The notes under the pieces are model-generated. The model was not told the DNA's origin. It was given only the letters and a program-made list of their open reading frames with translations, and searched no databases. A DNA stretch of 26,505 nucleotides from contig JAUWKK010000004.1 of assembly GCA_030614245.1 (NCBI GenBank), positions 1-26,505 of the forward strand, written 5' to 3'. Both the position numbers and the translations under genes were made by a program. Of this stretch, positions 1 through 8,773 are shown piece after piece. This DNA comes from Planctomycetota bacterium (lineage in GTDB: Bacteria; Planctomycetota; PUPC01; JABMSA01; JAUWKK01). Every line of letters begins with the position of its first letter. Position 1 is the stretch's first letter.

Positions 1-62
1 ATTACACCATTCACAGCCGATGAGGCCTTTCAGATCGCGGAACTGCTCGAACGGAACGGGAC

Positions 63-1564
<1,502 letters not shown>

Positions 1565-1574
<10 letters not shown>

Positions 1575-2356
1575 TGGCCCAAGGGATACTCGCGAGTCTG
1601 GCTGCCGGCCTTGCGACCGGCGTTGGGGCGCTGCCGGCGCTGTTCTTCAGAAAAGTGCCGGACCGCGTGCTGAACACGATGCTGGGCGGTGCGGCGGGCG
1701 TGATGCTGGCTGCGACGTCGTTCTCGCTGATCGTGCCGGGGATCGAGGAAGGCGACAGGCTGTGGCCGGGTTTTGGTGTCTACATCGTGTGCGGCGGGAT
1801 GCTCTTCGGGGCCGTCTTCCTCGACCGCGCCGACAAGTGGCTGCCTCACGAGCACTTCGGCCTGGGCACCGAAGGGCCCGACAGCAAGCTGCGGAGGATA
1901 TGGCTTTTCATCATCGCCATCACGATCCACAACTTCCCCGAGGGCCTGGCCGTCGGCGTGGGATACGGCGCCGCCGGCATAGAAGGCGCTGATGCTGCGG
2001 GACTCCTGCAAAATGCCAAGGCGCTGGCGATCGGCATCGGCCTGCAGAATATGCCCGAGGGCCTGGCGGTTGCTCTGCCGCTGCTGGGTCTGGGCTACAG
2101 CCGCTGGGCCGCCATCGGAATCGCCACGCTCACCGGCCTCGTCGAGCCGGTCGGCGGCCTGTTGGGCGTCGCTGCGGTCGGAATGTTCCATCCGATACTC
2201 CCCTTCGGCCTCGCGTTCGCAGCCGGGGCTATGCTCTTCGTCATCAGCGACGAGATCATCCCCGAAACCCACAGCGGCGGACGTGAACGACTTGCAACTT
2301 TCGGCGTCATGGTCGGATTCGTAATCATGATGGCAATGGACCACCTGCTGGGATAA
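1565..2356 (+). CDS. ZIP-family (GufA-like) divalent metal transporter
   Basis: Inner-membrane transporter expected to import divalent metal ions (zinc, iron or manganese; the specificity cannot be read). The 263-residue product is almost entirely hydrophobic with about eight membrane segments. It carries the two paired metal-site motifs of the ZIP family, HNFPEG at residues 122-127 and QNMPEG at 161-166. The ATG at 1565 is preferred over an in-frame ATG at 1544 because GGGGAGGTG (1550-1558) is a strong ribosome binding site at the right distance; this gives a 10-base overlap with zwf. Only 18 bases separate it from the first rubrerythrin-like gene, so metal uptake for those di-iron proteins is a reasonable inference. 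Confidence 0.92.
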
Positions 2357-2374
2357 GCAATAGGAGGACATGGT

Positions 2375-2881
2375 ATGGGAACGGATAGACGGGAAGTAAT
2401 TCGTACGGCAATCCTACTGGAACGCGATGGCCAGGACTTCTATTTGAAAGCTGCGGCTGAGGCATCGAACGAACTCGGCCGCGAAATGTTGCGGTCATTC
2501 GCAGACGACGAGCAGCGGCACATCGAGTGGCTCGAAGCAATCGTCGAGGGCAAGATCCCCGAAACGGAACCGCCGCAGGAGATATACGACCGCCTTCGCG
2601 GCATCTTCGCCGATGCCCCGGACGAGCTTCGCCAGACTGCTTCAGGATCAAGTGACGATATAGACGCCATTCAAGTCGCGATCGGAATGGAAGACAAATC
2701 CGTGGCGGCATACGAGAACTGGGCGAAGGATGCAGAAGACGAGGATGTCCGCGAACTGTGCGGCGAGTTGGCGGAATTCGAACGCCTGCATCGCCGGATA
2801 CTCGAAAACACCATCGAATACCTCGAGAGCACGGGCGACTGGTTTATGCAGGAAGAAGGCTGGATATTCGACGGCGGTTGA
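2375..2881 (+). CDS. Rubrerythrin-like di-iron protein (no rubredoxin domain)
   Basis: A 168-residue four-helix ferritin-like protein with the duplicated di-iron pattern: Glu16 then E46xxH49 in the first half, Glu106 then E136xxH139 in the second. Family members reduce hydrogen peroxide or handle iron in anaerobes, using rubredoxin as electron donor. The C-terminal rubredoxin domain of classical rubrerythrin is absent; the protein ends in an aromatic tail (DWFMQEEGWIF) seen in stand-alone relatives. A strong TAGGAGGA site at 2361-2368 fixes the ATG at 2375 and rules out an overlapping ATG at 2370 in another frame. A rubredoxin domain is encoded at the end of the same run of genes and could serve as partner. 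The exact substrate is not known. Confidence 0.88.
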   Translation: MGTDRREVIRTAILLERDGQDFYLKAAAEASNELGREMLRSFADDEQRHIEWLEAIVEGKIPETEPPQEIYDRLRGIFADAPDELRQTASGSSDDIDAIQVAIGMEDKSVAAYENWAKDAEDEDVRELCGELAEFERLHRRILENTIEYLESTGDWFMQEEGWIFDGG

Positions 2882-2958
2882 GATCGGCGACGCAATATGG
2901 TATCCCTGGCTGGTCGTCAGTTGCATTAGTATGATGTAAACACAACGAGGAGAAAAAC

Positions 2959-3453
2959 ATGGGAATTCACTTCAACGTAGACGAGATACTGCAGATAGCC
3001 GAGCGGATCGAGCGGAACGGCGAGAAATTCTACAATCGCGCCGCCGTGAACGCTCCAGACGAAGCCACAAAGAATATGCTGCTCGACCTCGCCGCAATGG
3101 AATCCGTGCATGAGACTACCTTCAGGGAGATGAGGGAAGGGCTCTCGGAACAAGATCGGAAGTCCACCGTCTTTGATCCTGACAACGAGTCCGCGCTCTA
3201 TCTCCAGGCCCTCGCCGACGGCAAGATATTCAACACGAATGCCGACCCCGCCGAACGGCTCACCGGCAGCGAAACAATACAGGATATCCTCGAGACGGCC
3301 ATAGGGCTGGAGAAAGAATCCGTCGTATTCTATGCTGCTATGCGGGACGTCGTCCCCGTCAGGCTGGGCAGAGACAAGGTTGACGCCATCATCAAGGAAG
3401 AGCTGGGCCACGTTGCATCGCTCAGCGGCCAACTTGCATCACTGAAAAGGTAG
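2959..3453 (+). CDS. Second rubrerythrin/ferritin-like di-iron protein
   Basis: A 164-residue paralogue-like neighbour of the preceding gene. It again shows two helical halves with di-iron ligands: Glu18 and E48xxH51, then Glu118 and E148xxH151. The middle loop (about residues 65-100) is longer than in the first protein, and no CxxC motif is present, so it too lacks its own rubredoxin. GAGGAG sits just upstream of the ATG. The two proteins differ greatly in sequence, which argues for distinct roles or a heteromeric complex rather than a recent duplication. It is expected to act in peroxide or oxygen defence in the cytoplasm. The 77 bases between the two genes contain no convincing terminator or promoter. 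Confidence 0.85.
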   Translation: MGIHFNVDEILQIAERIERNGEKFYNRAAVNAPDEATKNMLLDLAAMESVHETTFREMREGLSEQDRKSTVFDPDNESALYLQALADGKIFNTNADPAERLTGSETIQDILETAIGLEKESVVFYAAMRDVVPVRLGRDKVDAIIKEELGHVASLSGQLASLKR

Positions 3454-3461
3454 TACGGATC

Positions 3462-4196
3462 GTGAACGGGCCTTTCGAAGCTGTCAAGATCAGCGATAAA
3501 GCCTACTGGGTAGGCGCCGTCGACTGGGCCATCCGAGATTTCCACGGATACTCCACCCGCCGAGGCACCACTTACAACGCATACCTCGTCCTCGCCGACA
3601 GGTACGTCCTGATCGATACGGTCAAGGCGCCTTTCAAGGACGAAATGCTCTCGAGGATCGCGTCGGTGCTCGATCCTCGGCATATAAGCTACGTGATCTC
3701 GAACCACTCCGAAATGGACCACTCGGGCTGCCTTACCGACGTGATCGAGATGCTCGAGCCGGAGAAGGTCTTCGCATCCCCTATGGGAGTGAAGGCTCTC
3801 GCGGGGCATTTCGCGAAAACCCGCTCGGGCGAGATCGTGCCTGTTAAGGACGGCGAAAGCCTGAACCTCGGCAACGCCACGCTCACCTTCACCCACACGC
3901 CGATGCTCCACTGGCCCGACAGCATGTTTACCTACCTCCCCGAAGATGCCCTGCTCTTCTCGCAGGACGCATTCGGCATGCACCTTGCCGGCGGCCGGCG
4001 GTTTGCCGACGAAATAGACGACGAAATCCTGCTGGACGAAGCTGCGAGGTATTACGCCAATATTCTCCTGCCGTTCTCGCCGCTCGTCCTGAAGCTGATC
4101 GAGACGCAATACGTGCCCGACGAACGGGCACTGACGCTATGCCGCGAACTCGGCAAGACGATAGCAGAGAAACTTGCGGAGAGGTGCGATGGCTGA
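3462..4196 (+). CDS. Flavodiiron protein (FprA-like) with an in-frame internal deletion
   Basis: The first 214 residues match the metallo-beta-lactamase-like di-iron domain of flavodiiron NO/O2 reductases: the opening YWVGAVDW, the ligand run H82-S-E84-M-D86-H87, H150 in LHWPDS, and D169 in FSQDAFG. After the helix ending LVLKLIE the sequence jumps to QYVPDERALTLCRELGKTIA. That segment corresponds to the extreme C-terminus of complete family members, which are about 400 residues long. The segment carrying the last iron ligand (His in the APSHG motif) and the whole FMN-binding flavodoxin domain are missing, yet the frame is open to a normal stop. GTG at 3462 is the start that keeps the conserved N-terminus, with a weak ribosome site. 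It overlaps the next gene by 8 bases. Whether the protein is active is unknown; it may be a recent deletion or an assembly error. Confidence 0.9.
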   Translation: MNGPFEAVKISDKAYWVGAVDWAIRDFHGYSTRRGTTYNAYLVLADRYVLIDTVKAPFKDEMLSRIASVLDPRHISYVISNHSEMDHSGCLTDVIEMLEPEKVFASPMGVKALAGHFAKTRSGEIVPVKDGESLNLGNATLTFTHTPMLHWPDSMFTYLPEDALLFSQDAFGMHLAGGRRFADEIDDEILLDEAARYYANILLPFSPLVLKLIETQYVPDERALTLCRELGKTIAEKLAERCDG

Positions 4197-4902
4197 CGAT
4201 AGCCTCGAACTCGATGCGCTCTTCACACTCAACTACGGGCTGTATATCCTCTCATCGTGCATGGGTGAACGGTTCAACGGCCAGGTATCCAACACCGTAA
4301 TGCAAGTGACGGACACGCCGCCGAAGCTGGCTGCCGCCGTCAGTAAAGTAGCCCTCACGCACGAGTTCATATCCGAGAGCGGTGTCTTTGCCGTCACCGT
4401 GCTGGCGGAATCGGCGCCTGTGGAACTTATCGGGCTGTTCGGCTTCAAATCCGGCAGAGACGTCGACAAGTTCTCCCAGCTTGCTCACGAGACAGGCTCG
4501 ACGGGCTGCCCGATCGTCCTCGACCACGCCTTGGCTTGCATCGAGGCCCGGGTAGAACAGACGCTCGACTGCGGAACGCACACGCTCTTCATCGGCGATG
4601 TAGTCCACGCCCGACTCCTCGGGCAGGGCAGACCGATGACTTACTCGTATTACAGGGAGGTCCTGGGGGGAAAGACCCCGCCCACGGCTCCCACGTACCA
4701 ACCGCGCCCCGTTGCAGCGGCCGGAGGAAAGGAGACTTCCGGCATGGCCAGTTACGTCTGCGAAGTTTGCGGCTACGTCTACGATCCCGAGAAGGGCGAT
4801 CCCGACAACGACATCGCGCCGGGGACGGCATTCGAAGAGCTCCCCGACGACTGGGTCTGCCCCGTCTGCGGAGCCGGCAAGGATCAGTTCGCAGAACAGT
4901 AG
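4189..4902 (+). CDS. High-molecular-weight rubredoxin (flavin reductase domain plus rubredoxin)
   Basis: A 237-residue two-domain electron carrier of the Hrb type. Residues 1-160 are a flavin-reductase-like split-barrel domain (opening LFTLNYGLYILSS). A Pro-rich linker at 161-185 follows, then a complete rubredoxin at 186-237 with iron ligands C191, C194, C224 and C227 (CEVC and CPVC). In Moorella, Hrb passes electrons from NADH to the flavodiiron protein encoded beside it, so the pairing here fits a known NO/O2 reductase system. The ATG at 4189 is chosen over a TTG 15 bases upstream because GGAGAGGTG at 4178-4186 is well placed; it overlaps the flavodiiron stop. An internal start may also give free rubredoxin (see 4725-4746). 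Confidence 0.92.
   Translation: MADDSLELDALFTLNYGLYILSSCMGERFNGQVSNTVMQVTDTPPKLAAAVSKVALTHEFISESGVFAVTVLAESAPVELIGLFGFKSGRDVDKFSQLAHETGSTGCPIVLDHALACIEARVEQTLDCGTHTLFIGDVVHARLLGQGRPMTYSYYREVLGGKTPPTAPTYQPRPVAAAGGKETSGMASYVCEVCGYVYDPEKGDPDNDIAPGTAFEELPDDWVCPVCGAGKDQFAEQ
4725..4746 (+). promoter_or_regulatory. Candidate internal ribosome binding site and ATG for free rubredoxin
   Basis: AGGAAAGGAG at 4725-4734 lies 9 bases before an in-frame ATG at 4744, exactly where the rubredoxin domain begins. Translation from it would give a 52-residue protein, the usual size of a stand-alone rubredoxin. The sequence match is clear; use in the cell is inferred. Confidence 0.45.
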
Positions 4903-4931
4903 CAGGGCTGTCGTCATTCCGTCATGCCGGG

Positions 4932-4981
4932 CAGGCAGCCTCGCCTATGGAGGGGCTATACGCCCCCGCTGCTCCGCAGCG
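4932..4981 (+). repeat. Diverged intergenic palindromic repeat
   Basis: Contains GCCTATGGAG, as in the 53-base repeat at 9814-9866 and 22327-22379, followed by a 6-base hairpin CGCTGC-TCC-GCAGCG at 4967-4981. A CGCTGC-GAA-GCAGCG hairpin recurs at 22179-22193. It lies in the 180-base gap after the Hrb gene, which holds no other gene. Confidence 0.5.
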
Positions 4982-5041
4982 AAGAGCCGGCGCGGAATAG
5001 CTGTCCGTCTTGGCCACCTCTTCCAATCGGGCCTCCTCTTC

Positions 5042-5050
5042 TGCTATAGT
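5042..5050 (+). promoter_or_regulatory. Extended -10 promoter for the YibE/F pair
   Basis: TGC-TATAGT forms an extended -10 element. A poor -35 (TTCCAA, 5021-5026) lies 18 bases upstream. The start at 5083 would then have a leader of about 25 bases that includes the ribosome site GGGAG near 5067. Confidence 0.4.
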
Positions 5051-5082
5051 ATGGTCGGGAGCAGAAAAGGGAGATTGAAGCG

Positions 5083-6252
5083 ATGGCGGATGCGACAGGG
5101 CGCCTGTCGATTCTCTGGAAAGCGGCCGCCGTGGTGCTCGCGCTCGTGCTGGGGATCGGCGCGGCGCCGCTTCTCGGCCGGTGCGATGCCTATCACCACC
5201 AGGCGCATCCATCCTATTCCGATGCGTCGGTCTGCCGAGCCGAAGTCGACTGCGTGCTGGATGAGAAGGACGGCCTGCTCGACGTGAAAGCGCGCATCCT
5301 CTCCGGCGGGCATCGAGGCAGCGTAGTCCGTACGACGCAGCCGGTGAGCTACATGAACGAGCGCGGCAGGCTCGCGGTGGGAGACCGCTGCCTGCTGGTG
5401 GTCAGAGATGTGGACGGGGAACTGCACGCAGTGGTGGCATCGCGCGAGCGCGACGGTTTTCTTCTGGGAATGGCCGCCGCGCTGGTCGTCCTGCTCGCAG
5501 TGACGGCCGGGCGCAAGGGCCTGGCTGCCGCGACGTGTGTTGCCTGGGCGGTCCTGCTGCTGACGGGGATGTTACTGCCAGCGGTCGTCGAGGGCGCCTC
5601 GGCAGCGCTCTGGTGCATTCCGCTGGCCCTGGCGATCTCGCTGCCCGCTCTTCCTGCCATCGGCGGGTTCAACCGCAAATCCCTTTCTGCGATAGCGGGG
5701 ACGCTCTGTGGTGTGGTGACGGGCGGCGTGCTCGCGTACGGGCTTACCGTGGCGATGCACCTGACGGGCCTCGAGCTCGACTTCGGGCCGCGCGCTCACC
5801 TCGATAATCGCCTCTGGTTTGCCGAGCCTCTGCACAACGTCGATTTCGCGAGCCTGCTGGTGGCCGGTATGCTGATCGCCGGGCTCGGGGCGGTGATGGA
5901 TGTCTCGATGGCCGTGGCATCGACGGTGGCCGAGGTGCGGCGCATGACGCCTTCCGCCGGTCGCGGGGAGCTTTTCCGTGGAGGCCTGGCGGCCGGGCGC
6001 GATATTATCGGAATAATGGTGCTCACGCTGGCGATGGTCTACGTCGGCAGCCACTTGATGATGTTCGTGTCGCTCCAGCCGACCGGATGGTCGGACAACT
6101 GGATACTGCTGGCCAATTTCGAGGAGATAGCGGGGGAGCTCGTCCGCCTGGCCGCTGCGGCCGTGGGGATGGCTGTGTGTGTGCCTGCCGGGGCGGCGGC
6201 CGCTGCTCTGCACTACGCCGGAAGGCCCGCCGAAGAGGATGCCGTTAGTTGA
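5083..6252 (+). CDS. YibE/F-family membrane protein
   Basis: A 389-residue polytopic inner-membrane protein. One N-terminal membrane segment (about residues 11-30) is followed by a soluble extracytoplasmic stretch to about 120. A run of hydrophobic segments then carries the family hallmark, a GAVMDVSMAVASTVAEV-type helix near residue 270, and the later block RDIIGIMVLTLAMVYVGS. The function of the family is not established; transport or permease roles have been proposed from topology. The ATG follows a GGGAG site at a suitable distance. Its TGA stop overlaps the ATG of a second YibE/F gene (TGATG), so the two are very likely co-translated and may form a heteromer. Confidence 0.88.
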   Translation: MADATGRLSILWKAAAVVLALVLGIGAAPLLGRCDAYHHQAHPSYSDASVCRAEVDCVLDEKDGLLDVKARILSGGHRGSVVRTTQPVSYMNERGRLAVGDRCLLVVRDVDGELHAVVASRERDGFLLGMAAALVVLLAVTAGRKGLAAATCVAWAVLLLTGMLLPAVVEGASAALWCIPLALAISLPALPAIGGFNRKSLSAIAGTLCGVVTGGVLAYGLTVAMHLTGLELDFGPRAHLDNRLWFAEPLHNVDFASLLVAGMLIAGLGAVMDVSMAVASTVAEVRRMTPSAGRGELFRGGLAAGRDIIGIMVLTLAMVYVGSHLMMFVSLQPTGWSDNWILLANFEEIAGELVRLAAAAVGMAVCVPAGAAAAALHYAGRPAEEDAVS

Positions 6253-7985
6253 TGCTGTTCCGAAAGAAACCCTTTCTGTCCCCGATGATCCGCACCGGAC
6301 TGGGCGTGCTGGTATGCCTCGTCCTGGCCGGTGTGGTGGACGAATGGACCCTGCGCGGGCACCGACCGGAACCCGGCGACTCCAGCGGATGTACGGTCGC
6401 TCGCGTAGTCGCATTCGATGAACCGGCTCTTGAGATTCATGCCGGCTCGGTCGAGCCGCACAGCAAGAGATTCTTCCGCTCGCAGGTTGCGGTCATCCAG
6501 CCGTATTTCGGGAGCCACGCAGGAGAACTGCTGGCCGCGAGGAACCTGTTGGGGCCCAATCCGAGCAGCAGCCTCGTTCTCCGGCGAGGCGCGGTTCTCA
6601 AGGTGTCGATCGACGACAGCCTCCCGCAAACTGACGTGAAACTGTTGCAGCCGCCGCTTCGGTATCGCTGGGCGCTGCTTGCCGCGATGATCGTCGCAGC
6701 GACGGTGATCGTAGCCGCAGGCCGGGTCGGAATGCGGGCGCTGGCGGTGATGACGGGCTCCGGCCTGCTGATGATAATGGTTCTCGTGCCGCTGTTGGCG
6801 AAGGGATATCCTCCGGTGGCGGTAACGGGAGCGTTTTGCGTGGTCATGCTGGCTGCTGTCTTCGCCATTTCGGGCAGGATCGACCGCAAGGCCTTTGCGG
6901 CGGCCGGCGGTACCGCCGCCGGCCTGGCTGTCGCGGCGGCCGTCATCCTGGCATCCGCCTGGTACCTGCACTTCAACGGCACCGATTCGGTCTCGGGGCG
7001 CTTCCTCGCATGGACCGCCGGCAGGCGCAATATCGACTACGACTACTCCGGCCTGCTCGTGGCGAGCATGCTCGTGGCGTTCTTCGGGCTGGTGATGGAT
7101 ACCGCCATGACCATCGCAACCGGCGTTGCCCAGGTGAACGCCGCTCGACCGGGGCTTTCTCGAGGGGACGTCTTTGATGCCGGAATGAACATATCAAGGG
7201 ACATCGTAGGTACGATGGTACTCACCCTGGTGTTCGCTTTTGTGGGCCTGAGGCTGCCGGTGATGCTCCTGCCGGCCGCACTGGGGGTCTCACCGGCGGA
7301 AATGGTCAACAGCGAAGCGGGGGCGTCCGAGATACTCCACGTTATTGCCGGGGCGATTGCGTTGACCGCGACAGGCCCGGTTACGGCCACGATTGCGTCG
7401 ATAGTGGCCTTGTGGAAGCCCGAATCGCGGCCCGCTAAGCGCGAAACCGCTGCAAATGTGGAGCAGCCTTTCCAGGCTGCTGATTTATTGCATTGGCAGG
7501 CTGAAAGCCTGCCCCACGTCTGGCCGAAAGCCGCAGCAATCGTGGCCGTGATCGTCATAGCAACGGGCGCGGGCGCGTGGTGGCGGCTGCGCAGCGAGCG
7601 TCTCGCAGCCTGCACGATCCCCTCCCTCGACGGCGACGTTGCCTCGCTGCTGGCCGACGCCGCCGGGAACCTCTGCAAGGGGAAGACAGGCCCGGCGCTC
7701 CTCGCACTATGGGCCGCCAGAGATCGGGACCCCGCCAGGACGGACGTGAGAACGGACCTTGCGTATGCGTACATGTCGGAGCGGTGGATCGTCCAGGCGC
7801 GTCGTGAAGTGCAGGCTGCCCTCGCGGCGGGGGCCGATGACGCCAAGACGCATTACGTGGCGGGAGTAGTATGGATATGGGCCGACAAGGTTGATCTTGC
7901 CGCTCGGCATCTGCGTCGCGCCGCCGAACTGGCCCCGGACAACACGGCCATCCGCGATGCCCTCGAGCAGCTCGTCGGGCAGTGA
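6252..7985 (+). CDS. YibE/F-family membrane protein fused to a C-terminal TPR domain
   Basis: A 577-residue protein. Residues 1 to about 400 repeat the YibE/F plan of the upstream gene: an N-terminal membrane anchor, an extracytoplasmic domain, then a multi-span region with GLVMDTAMTIATGVAQV and SRDIVGTMVLTLVFAFVG. Residues 402-424 are encoded by a palindromic repeat. A further membrane segment (about 425-445) leads to a 130-residue helical tail with tetratricopeptide-like repeats ending in AAELAPDNTAIRDAL. The ATG at 6252 shares its A with the stop of the previous gene. YibE/F proteins do not normally carry a TPR tail, so this looks like a fusion; the TPR part may recruit a partner. Function unknown. 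Confidence 0.85.
   Translation: MLFRKKPFLSPMIRTGLGVLVCLVLAGVVDEWTLRGHRPEPGDSSGCTVARVVAFDEPALEIHAGSVEPHSKRFFRSQVAVIQPYFGSHAGELLAARNLLGPNPSSSLVLRRGAVLKVSIDDSLPQTDVKLLQPPLRYRWALLAAMIVAATVIVAAGRVGMRALAVMTGSGLLMIMVLVPLLAKGYPPVAVTGAFCVVMLAAVFAISGRIDRKAFAAAGGTAAGLAVAAAVILASAWYLHFNGTDSVSGRFLAWTAGRRNIDYDYSGLLVASMLVAFFGLVMDTAMTIATGVAQVNAARPGLSRGDVFDAGMNISRDIVGTMVLTLVFAFVGLRLPVMLLPAALGVSPAEMVNSEAGASEILHVIAGAIALTATGPVTATIASIVALWKPESRPAKRETAANVEQPFQAADLLHWQAESLPHVWPKAAAIVAVIVIATGAGAWWRLRSERLAACTIPSLDGDVASLLADAAGNLCKGKTGPALLALWAARDRDPARTDVRTDLAYAYMSERWIVQARREVQAALAAGADDAKTHYVAGVVWIWADKVDLAARHLRRAAELAPDNTAIRDALEQLVGQ
7455..7513 (+). repeat. Intergenic-type palindromic repeat inside a coding sequence
   Basis: Two perfect hairpins lie close together: GCAGCCT-TTCC-AGGCTGC (7463-7480) and GGCAGGCT-GAA-AGCCTGCC (7495-7513). 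The first 26 bases (7455-7480) match 12964-12989, which is intergenic, at 23 of 26 positions. The repeat is translated in frame as residues 402-421 of the YibE/F-TPR protein. Confidence 0.8.
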
Positions 7986-8054
7986 GACTGCACCTTCGCT
8001 GCCGAGGGAAGGCTTCAGACTTCAGGTCCTGGGGCCTGAGGCCATCTTCAAAGA

Positions 8055-8171
8055 GGCGAGGCACCGGGGCGAATGCTCAGGAGGGGCGATTCATTAAAAT
8101 CGCCCTTCTAACGAATACCCATTCGTAACCGACGTTGCTGAAAGCAGCCCCTCCCGAGCCGGCGCCTCGCC
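8055..8171 (-). other. Nested inverted repeat folding as a four-way junction; candidate structured RNA or palindromic element
   Basis: Outer arms 8055-8067 and 8159-8171 pair at 12 of 13 positions. Inner arms 8076-8086 and 8148-8158 pair at 10 of 11. Inside are three hairpins: CGATT/AATCG (8087-8102; extendable to GGGCGATT/AATCGCCC by competing with the inner stem), ACGAAT/ATTCGT (8111-8126), and TTGCT/AGCAG with a GAA loop (8135-8147). Both mismatches in the long stem are A-C on the plus strand and become U-G pairs in a minus-strand transcript. It lies between convergent genes, downstream of tlpA on the minus strand and of the YibE/F operon on the plus strand, so it may also terminate transcription. 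The rest of 7986-8212 has no gene. Confidence 0.55.
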
Positions 8172-8212
8172 AATTTGTATGATTAAACCGCCGCAGCCGT
8201 ATGCGGCTCACG

Positions 8213-8734
8213 TTATTGTTTATCTCCCGCCTCGCCGGCCTTCAGCGGCTTGGTGAGGAGCTTGAAAAAGGCCTCGTGATCCCCGGGCAGCGAGTGCGCG
8301 CGATACTGGACTATGCCGTCGGTGTCGATCCCGATTAGCGTGGGGATGCCGCGCACGCCGTATGTGCCGGCCACCTTGGCGTCGGTGTCGAGCAGAATGT
8401 AGTAGTTTATCGACTTGTCCTTGACGAACCGCTTGATTATGCGCTTGTTCTGGCGGATATTAACGCCGAAGACGAGCACGCCTTTCTTGCGGCTGGCGGC
8501 GGCGAGTTTCTTCACGTCCGGCACCTCGGCCATGCAAGGCGCGCACCAGGTGGCGAAGAAGACGAGCACGGCACCGCGCTTGCCTTTCAGGTTGCTCAAA
8601 GTGAGCGATTTCCCGTCGTGCGTCTTGAGGGTGAAATTACTTGCGGCCTTGCCGACGGTATTCGCCTCGGCGATCGGAACGATCAGAAGCACCGAGGCAA
8701 CGGCCAACAGCAGTATACCAGTTTTCTTCATCAT
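8213..8734 (-). CDS. Exported TlpA-like thioredoxin-fold protein
   Basis: A 173-residue secreted or membrane-anchored disulfide oxidoreductase. An N-terminal signal (MMKKTG then a hydrophobic core to about residue 22) has a plausible cleavage site after AEA. The thioredoxin fold carries the active-site motif W63-C-A-P-C67 and the cis-proline in GIPTL (P131). Such proteins reduce disulfides outside the cytoplasm, for example in cytochrome c maturation or repair of oxidised proteins. AGGAGGAG precedes the start by a few bases. The gene lies 39 bases after a DsbD/CcdA-like gene on the same strand, which would supply electrons across the membrane. Its 3' side faces the nested inverted repeat. Confidence 0.93.
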   Translation of the reverse strand: MMKKTGILLLAVASVLLIVPIAEANTVGKAASNFTLKTHDGKSLTLSNLKGKRGAVLVFFATWCAPCMAEVPDVKKLAAASRKKGVLVFGVNIRQNKRIIKRFVKDKSINYYILLDTDAKVAGTYGVRGIPTLIGIDTDGIVQYRAHSLPGDHEAFFKLLTKPLKAGEAGDKQ

Positions 8735-8773
8735 CCATCTCCTCCTGGTATCGACCAGGGTGTTGAACCTGCG

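Noticed and set aside
8055..8171. Cloverleaf-like nested repeat as a tRNA gene
   Set aside because: The arms have the wrong lengths, and there is no T-loop consensus, anticodon arm or CCA end.
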